The notes beneath the pieces were generated by a model. That model searched no databases. It was given only the letters and a program-made list of their open reading frames with translations, and was not told the origin of the DNA. Shown here one piece after another: positions 58,225-64,000 of a DNA stretch of 64,000 nt; position 1 is the first letter of the stretch; each line of letters starts with the position of its first letter. The translations under genes were made by a program, and so were the position numbers. This DNA comes from Suillus spraguei (taxonomy: Eukaryota > Basidiomycota > Agaricomycetes > Boletales > Suillaceae). Location: the NCBI GenBank assembly GCA_016800925.1, contig JABCPU010000123.1, positions 62,001 to 126,000 on the forward strand. Reading direction: 5' to 3'.

Positions 58225-59359
58225 ATGTCTATAGGAAACTCCACTCGTCCAAAGACTGTCTTACTCCTTTTAGCATTGCCAGCGGCATCACTCGCTTACC
58301 GCACACTGTACCACTTGCCGCACCATGTTCCACATACCAATGTCCTTCCATGTCCTTGCTGCGTCCGCATAGCTCCATTTGGTGCGTAGTTTGTACATGA
58401 CCATTTATCACTGATTCCACAGCAAGTCTTATTCCATGTTGCCTCATGCCACAGCTGCCTTGCACTACATTTATATATGGTGGTTACTGCACCTGAGCAC
58501 TACTGATTTTGCCTAGAGCATTCCGAGTACATACAATTTAGGATATAAGCACCGCATAGCCCACACAATACAGTACCTTATTTTCACCATACTATAGGTC
58601 AGGATTAGTGTCTAGCTCTGGATCTACCCAGTAGTGGACTTAGTCTTTAAAGTTTCTTTACTGCTTGTTAATCAATTTCGCTCATTCACCGTTACCGCTG
58701 GCACACCGCTAGATTCTCAACCCCTATTTTGACTGGACTTCACGCTCACTGCTGCTTTACTGCTGAAAGTACTGCAGATTTCTTTACTGTTTCTTTGCAC
58801 CACTCGCGCTTTACTGCTACTGCTGACATTATCGCTTGTCATTACTCACTTGACACTACATTTCCAAGCATGTTTCAACCACGGTAGTACCACTACGTAC
58901 GACGCTAGTTCTGGCAGCACCTTCGCTAGCTGCGGCAACTTACCACTGACCACAATGCTACACTCGCACACTGGTTTGACTAGGATTAGACTATACTAAC
59001 AGGCATCCCCCTTTATGGTCGAACACTCTTGTTTGACAAGTGAAGCAGACTAGACAGAGCACAAGACTCACATACTAACTTAAGAGGTAGTTTATCTACA
59101 GCCCAGGTTAGGTTGTATCTTTACAGCGGCTGAGGTATGCACTTACTGTCATTCATATTTACTTTATATCTGACTATGTAGTAGCGCGGTATACACCGCT
59201 TTGACTTAGGTGAATAACAGTCATTCTCTCATCCTTCCTTTGGATAGCGGCTGAGCATGGTATATGCCGCTTTTACTTAGTTTTGTCAGATGGATATTAT
59301 TCTGTCTTCAGATAATATATTTTTGCTAGCTGAGGGTGACTATCACTTGTATTTAATTT
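58225..59359. other. Unassigned stretch
   Basis: Rich in ACTGCT and CACCGCT phrases (58640-58980), with a repeated GGCTGAG..TATGCCGCTTT..ACTTAG phrase at 59190 and 59255. No gene seen; possibly an old non-coding repeat. Confidence 0.4.
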
Positions 59360-60370
59360 ACTCCAGGCCCAAAAACATGAGCCTGCATCATAACAAGACC
59401 ATAACAGTGGTATTTTGCAAATCACAAGCTTATTGGTCAACTGTCACTCGGAGGTATATATTGAACGGAAGAACAAACAATGTTTCCAATATATCTCAAT
59501 GCTAAACCTGCTTCTTCATTGACAATAAGCTTCAACAAGACAGTAAATGCAAACCTGTGCCTATTGCATGTCTACTTGTCAGCCGTCACTTGAAGCCCTA
59601 TGTTACACAGCAGTGCCTACAATAGTCTGAGATATCTTGAAGTTTATCCTGCTTCTTTATCGAGGACAGGCTTCAGCAAAACCTCAAAAGCAGATACGTG
59701 GATATTGCACATTTATTTCTTCATTGTGGCTCGAAGCTATATGTGCCACAGTGGCCCTGACAATGATCTAAGGTATCTCAAAGTCAATATTGCTTCTTCA
59801 TCAATGAATAGTTTGAGCAAAACCCTAAACACAGCCACATGCTTATCACACATCTATTTGTTGGCTGTTGCTTGGATTCATATATTACACAGCAGCGCCA
59901 ACAATGATCTAAGGTATCTCAAAGTCGATCCTGCCTCCTTGTTGACAACAGGCTGAAGCAAGATCTTGAACATAGACACATGCATATTGCATGCATATTC
60001 GTTGGTTGTGACTTGGAGCTATATGGTGCATAGTGGCATCGCCAATGATCTATGGTATGTTAAAATCACTCCTGCATCCTCATTCATGACAACTTTCAGC
60101 AAGAGCTCGAACACAGACATGTGCATATTGTACATCTATTTGTTTGTTGCCCCTTGGGGCCATATGTTATACAGTGGTGCCAATAATGATCTAAGACATT
60201 TCAAAGCTGATCCTGCTTCTTCATTGATGCACAGCTTCAACAAGACCATAAACACAGCCATGTGCTCATGGCATGTTAATTTGTCAGTTATCACTCAGAG
60301 CTATACATTACATGGAAGAGCAAAAAATGCTCTAAAATGTGGTAGAGTCAATATAATTTCTCAATGAACA
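59360..60370. repeat. Tandem array of a 141-bp unit, about seven copies
   Basis: The anchor CCTGCTTCTTCATTGA recurs in mutated form at about 59506, 59647, 59788, 59929, 60070, 60211 and 60352, a constant 141 bp. Because 141 is 47 codons, plus-strand frames of 118 and 133 codons stay open across two to three units each (repeating NNDLRYLKVDPAS). Diverged copies and a stop break between units argue against a present-day gene. Confidence 0.85.
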
Positions 60371-60897
60371 GAGTTGTTGATTTGTCACATATAAGCACTA
60401 GTTGTCTGGTGAGGCCATTCATTCAGGAAAATCCAAAACTCTAGATTGTGATTTGAGTTCAAATATTTTGCAATGGGGGTGATACTCATAAATGATCAAA
60501 ATTTCTTTGCATCTTCACAATTCATGCAATCTTTGGCTCTCATAACCAGGAGTAACAAAATTACATGTACTGCTGTATCTCAGAGCTTTGGTAGGTATGT
60601 TTGTTCCATGGACTGCAAGTTTACAACCATAGCTTCATTGTCATAGATTTTAGTTATTCTTCCTACAATAATATGAATATCACGATAACATTAACATTAC
60701 TATATATAACATTAAGTGTAATTGATGTAACAGAGATTCTAGAGTTAGTCAGAGTCAAATGTGGTGAAATGAAGAAACTAGCGCTGGCCTAAGTATAAGT
60801 GCAGCGTTAATCCTACTAAAGGTGCGAGTGAGATGTTCGACCCAAGAGGACTGCAGATAGAAGCAATTCCTTCTAAGTTAGTGCAAAGGAAACAATG
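60371..60897. other. Spacer after the 141-bp array
   Basis: AT-rich with a short ATAACATTAACATTA run. No gene seen. Confidence 0.4.
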
Positions 60898-62101
60898 AAG
60901 TACTAAATTGGCTGCGAGGATTCTGATTTCCAAGGGGTGCTCTTGGTGGTAGGCATTGCCGTGTTAAGGATATTAGTACCGGGGTTGGGCGCTGCACTTG
61001 CTTTGACTTGGGGTGAAACCACCTCCTCGACCGCGTCAGCAGCTTTAGAGGATGGTCCCACTTTAGGGCTCAGTAGCATCTCGACGCCATCAAACCGCAC
61101 GGTCTTTCCCTTGTCCGATTTCCTAGCAGCATATGTGTCAGCGTTATTAGCATCATACAATTCCTGCGCCAGACATAAGTCATTAGCGTGCTCTACTTCA
61201 GTGTCTGTCCTGTGAACGGCGTTAGTGTGCAAGAATGCAGAGGGATCGATGTCGAGCACAGCATCACACCCATGCTCAACCCGGCAGTATGTTACAGTCG
61301 TACATGCCCCTATTCATTCTCTCTTTGTCTCCTTTACTTGTATATTACATAATGTGACTCTGACTCATATGCTCAACGCATCTGTACTATAGTTGCCTTC
61401 CTTCTTTGGATACGCACTTACATTCTCATGACTCTCTTGATCCGTGCGCACATATTGACCTATTTAAGCACATTGTATTATGCTTGTATACTTTACTTTA
61501 ATCTTACTGGGTTTTACCTGGAACATCCTTCGCTTAGGTCTCCAACCTAAGTTGTCTTGAATCATCTCTAAGTCTAAGCACTCCTTAGTCTTAGTCTCTA
61601 TTCTCGTAGAACCTCTTAGACTTGTCTTTGAGGCTGAACCCTTGATCGTACTCGGAACGCATTCTTTGTACTTTCACCTTGTCCTCTTCTGGACATTGTA
61701 GAACTTCCCAGCAGACCGTCCATGTCTTTTCACTGTCGCTGGTGATGCAACCCCAGTTCGTAACACAGTACAGGTTTCCCAATACCATAGTGGTAGCTCC
61801 CGTAGCGGGGCTTTCGCTCGCCAAGCGGTCAAGGCTTCGTTGGAAATCAGGACCAAGATGAGGGACCGCATTGCCGTTAGGCAGAACTATGCATCCGTTC
61901 CTATTAATGATCTCACCATCACATATGTACGCTTCCTTGACCGTGCAATCCAGCATCTTGTGCAGACCACTGCAAAAGTGGCACATCATGGGTGCATACT
62001 GCGTGTACTCTCGCTTGATCACAACGGCAGGATTGGCTGGTTGTGTCTGCGGTTGCGGTGATGCCTGTTGAGCAGTGGAAGATTTAGCATATGCCGGCGA
62101 G
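60898..62101 (-). pseudogene. gag: Gag fragment of a third Ty3 family, interrupted by a solo LTR
   Basis: From 62101: KSSTAQQASPQPQTQPANPA, the knuckle CHFCSGLHKMLDC, and GNAVPHLGPDFQRSLDRLAS up to LGNLY, where the solo LTR 61290-61765 intervenes. Beyond it the frame resumes with VEHGCDAVLDIDPSAFLHTN, KGKTVRFDGVEMLL and a stop. The N-terminal capsid is missing; the LTR at 62102 adjoins the break. Agaricomycete Ty3 elements carry such a gag followed by the protease type found at 62.9 kb on the opposite strand. Confidence 0.75.
61290..61765 (+). mobile_element. Solo LTR of Ty3 family 2, with CAGTA duplication
   Basis: 476 bp, TGTTACAGTCG...AGTTCGTAACA, with CAGTA directly repeated at 61285-61289 and 61766-61770. 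Confidence 0.93.
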
Positions 62102-62870
62102 TGTTAAGACCATACTCAAGGGTAGAGAGATCCGAAGGGCTTTGGCCTCAGTTCGTGCACTGTGCCCCTTTCTCGAGTAATGCCCCTTATTTCAGGGAGG
62201 AGTTATTTGTCCGAAGACCCGGAAGGAGTTGCATGATGGATCTGGGTGTCCGAAGGTATTGGATATGATACGTCCGAAGGTTATTCGGAACGTAAGAAGA
62301 GGACAGAGATTAAGGCTAGTTTTGGAATGAGTTCCTAACTAGAAACTAACGGAGGTAGACTATCCGAAGATAGAGTCGGAGATATAGACTATAGGAATCA
62401 ATCCTAAGTCTCGGAAGGTGACTTAAAGTGGAAAGTGGCTTAAGTCCGGAGGAAGCAGAATGAGTAGAATCTAAGATGATATTTGAACTAAGGTTCTATG
62501 GAGATCTACAAGTGGTTTATATACTGTAAGTATCTAAGATGGATAATCAGCAAGTCCGGGACCGAGGGCTATGTACGAAGTGTAACGGAAGTCTATTAGT
62601 TAATGCACAGCGGATCAGTAAGCATGAATCGGAAATGAACACAGGAAACGGATCAGTGACACAGGACGGAAATATAAACAGCTGGAATACCAGAAACAGG
62701 AGGAATGACGAAAGGAGATAGACGCAGATATACACAAGGGAGTTAAGGTGCGAGAAGTGAGCACATTCGGATGGGTGGTCCGGACAGGATCTGTGGACTG
62801 GACGGATATGGAATCGATCAGATCTGATCGGATATGGTTGGATCTGAGATTAGAAGTATGGTATATGACA
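62102..62870 (-). mobile_element. Solo LTR of the 769-bp chromovirus family
   Basis: Exactly 769 bp, same orientation as the LTRs at 34.5 and 41.7 kb, more diverged. Flanks (GCGAG and CTACT) differ. It separates a minus-strand gag from a plus-strand protease of one element type. Confidence 0.9.
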
Positions 62871-62872
62871 CT

Positions 62873-63463
62873 ACTACCAACAAGCGAGTTAGCGTTAATG
62901 CCGTGCTAGTCAACGAGTTAGGTATCATGCCTAGCGCTAGGGAACAGATGAAGTATTGGGAGCGTTACTGCTCATGAGGTGCTGACAGACGAGTGGTCAC
63001 AGAGCACTTTGCGCCGCTGCGGGCTATCATGGCCATTACCAAGGGGCAGGTCTTGACATGTACATTGGACCAGGGTGCTGAATGTCTTGTCATGCTGGCA
63101 AGAGTTTGGCGTGCGCTGGGTTCCACACCGCTGAGACCAGACCACAAGATCAACATGGAGTCGGCTAACACATCTACCAACAAGATGCTGGGAGTCATTG
63201 TGAACCTACCGCTGGACTTTGGAACTGGTGAAATGCTGTTCCAGGTACAAGTTGTCAAGACCGCTAACTTTGATCTCTTGCTAGGAAGACCATTCTACAT
63301 GATGACAGCATGTAACACTGAGGACACGCCAAGCGGCGAGCAGGACCTTACGCTCACTGACCCCAATAATGGCAAGGTCATCTGCATACCCACACAGCCA
63401 TGGGTAAAGAAATGTCAGGGTTGCGCTAAGTGCCTGGCAACATCAACCAAGCAGGATTTTTAA
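62873..63463 (+). pseudogene. Retropepsin-like protease region of the third Ty3 family
   Basis: KRVSVNAVLVNELGIMPSAR runs to an in-frame TGA near 62988. Then VVTEHFAPLRAIMAITKGQV, TLDQGAECLVM (the usual catalytic D-[TS]-G reads DQG, as in this element type), GVIVNLPLDFGTGEMLFQVQ and FDLLLGRPFYM, to the stop at 63461. This protease type sits between gag and RT in agaricomycete Ty3 elements. Confidence 0.75.
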
Positions 63464-63708
63464 AGATCGATGAGCCGCACATGGCACGGGGAGACTCCCA
63501 AACATTTCATTCTTCTTCTTCTTTCGTTTCTCAAGAACCAATTACCGCTAAAGTTACCGCTAAAGTTACTGCTACCGTATCAAGTTCCACTGACCGCATA
63601 CTGGCGCCCACTGTGCAACCACCACTCTTACGGAGCACTACTGCTGATGCATTGTCGTCTCCCTTTAACTGCCCTCAAATATCCGCTCATTATCATTACC
63701 TAACCTCT

Positions 63709-64000
63709 ATGCATTCCTCCATTAACGCCGAGTCTACTGAAGCCTTCCACAGCGTTTATACCTACGATGAGACCACACATTCCTACGTCTACAAACCTGT
63801 ATGCAAGAAAGTTAATACTGTCCCGACTACCATGCTGCCAGAATACCACATGCAACAGGAATTACTGCCAGACCCTTTGGCTGGTTTACCTGAGTTACCG
63901 CCACGCCCGCCAGACTTTGCACCTGGCATGTGGTTTACCCAAGAGAGAGCTGACGCACTCGATCTGGACCCCATGAAGTGGCTATGGCCAGAGGAGGACA
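63709..64000 (+). pseudogene. Linker before RT of the third Ty3 family, runs off the window
   Basis: An open frame from ATG 63709 reads EAFHSVYTYDETTHSYVYK, KKVNTVPTTMLPEYHM, DPLAGLPELPPRPPDF and LDLDPMKWLWPEED, the spacer that precedes the reverse transcriptase in this family. The frame is still open at the right edge; completeness cannot be judged from this window. Confidence 0.65.

Noticed and set aside
1..64000. tRNA or rRNA genes
   Set aside because: No sequence with paired A and B box spacing or rRNA signature was noticed by eye; a covariance-model scan was not possible.

Overview
The window looks like nuclear DNA from a mushroom-forming basidiomycete (Agaricomycetes). Its genes are packed with introns of about 50 nt and often have very short exons. 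It carries two DUF6534-type seven-helix membrane proteins, a KDZ transposase remnant, chromodomain Ty3 retrotransposons and agaricomycete-type Ty3 gag and protease sequences. All gene models were built by hand from reading frames and splice signals; no search could be run, so family names rest on recognised motifs.

The left part (1-27 kb) is mostly ordinary genes. In order: a Ser/Pro-rich protein (238-2949, -); a DUF6534 membrane protein in 18 exons (5773-7651, -); recyclin, an F-box and Sec10-like endocytic recycling factor with a prenylation tail (10218-13859, -); a conserved coiled-coil protein whose start codon overlaps that of recyclin on the other strand (13858-15106, +); CTP-dependent diacylglycerol kinase (15594-16912, -); the ribosomal protein genes RPS22 (17112-17925, -) and RPS17 (18311-19039, +), divergent from one spacer; a minisatellite inside a possible DNA transposon (19.8-20.7 kb); a second, damaged DUF6534 gene (21046-22898, -); an 83-residue cysteine-tailed protein (23229-23523, -); a small unknown protein (23798-24319, +); and an MFS exporter (24581-26906, -).

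The middle (27.6-34.5 kb) is a decay zone. It holds a 180-bp tandem repeat and intron-bearing fragments of three unrelated housekeeping genes, all on the minus strand: a D-2-hydroxyacid dehydrogenase, the APC/C subunit Cdc27 and the chaperonin subunit CCT-alpha. The last is split by a solo LTR.

The right part (34.5-64 kb) is nested mobile DNA. A chromovirus (34555-42486, identical-length 769-bp LTRs) carries an antisense gene for a zinc-cluster/coiled-coil protein. It sits in the gag of a second Ty3 family. Another copy of that second family (50970-58224) has two extra ORFs after the integrase and interrupts a KDZ transposase. Solo LTRs, tandem repeats (141, 186 bp), a MITE-like inverted repeat and pieces of a third Ty3 family fill the rest.

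Several conserved genes (recyclin, both DUF6534 genes, the antisense gene, pol) are broken only by single-base differences, mostly at short homopolymers. Assembly error is as likely as true decay for these.
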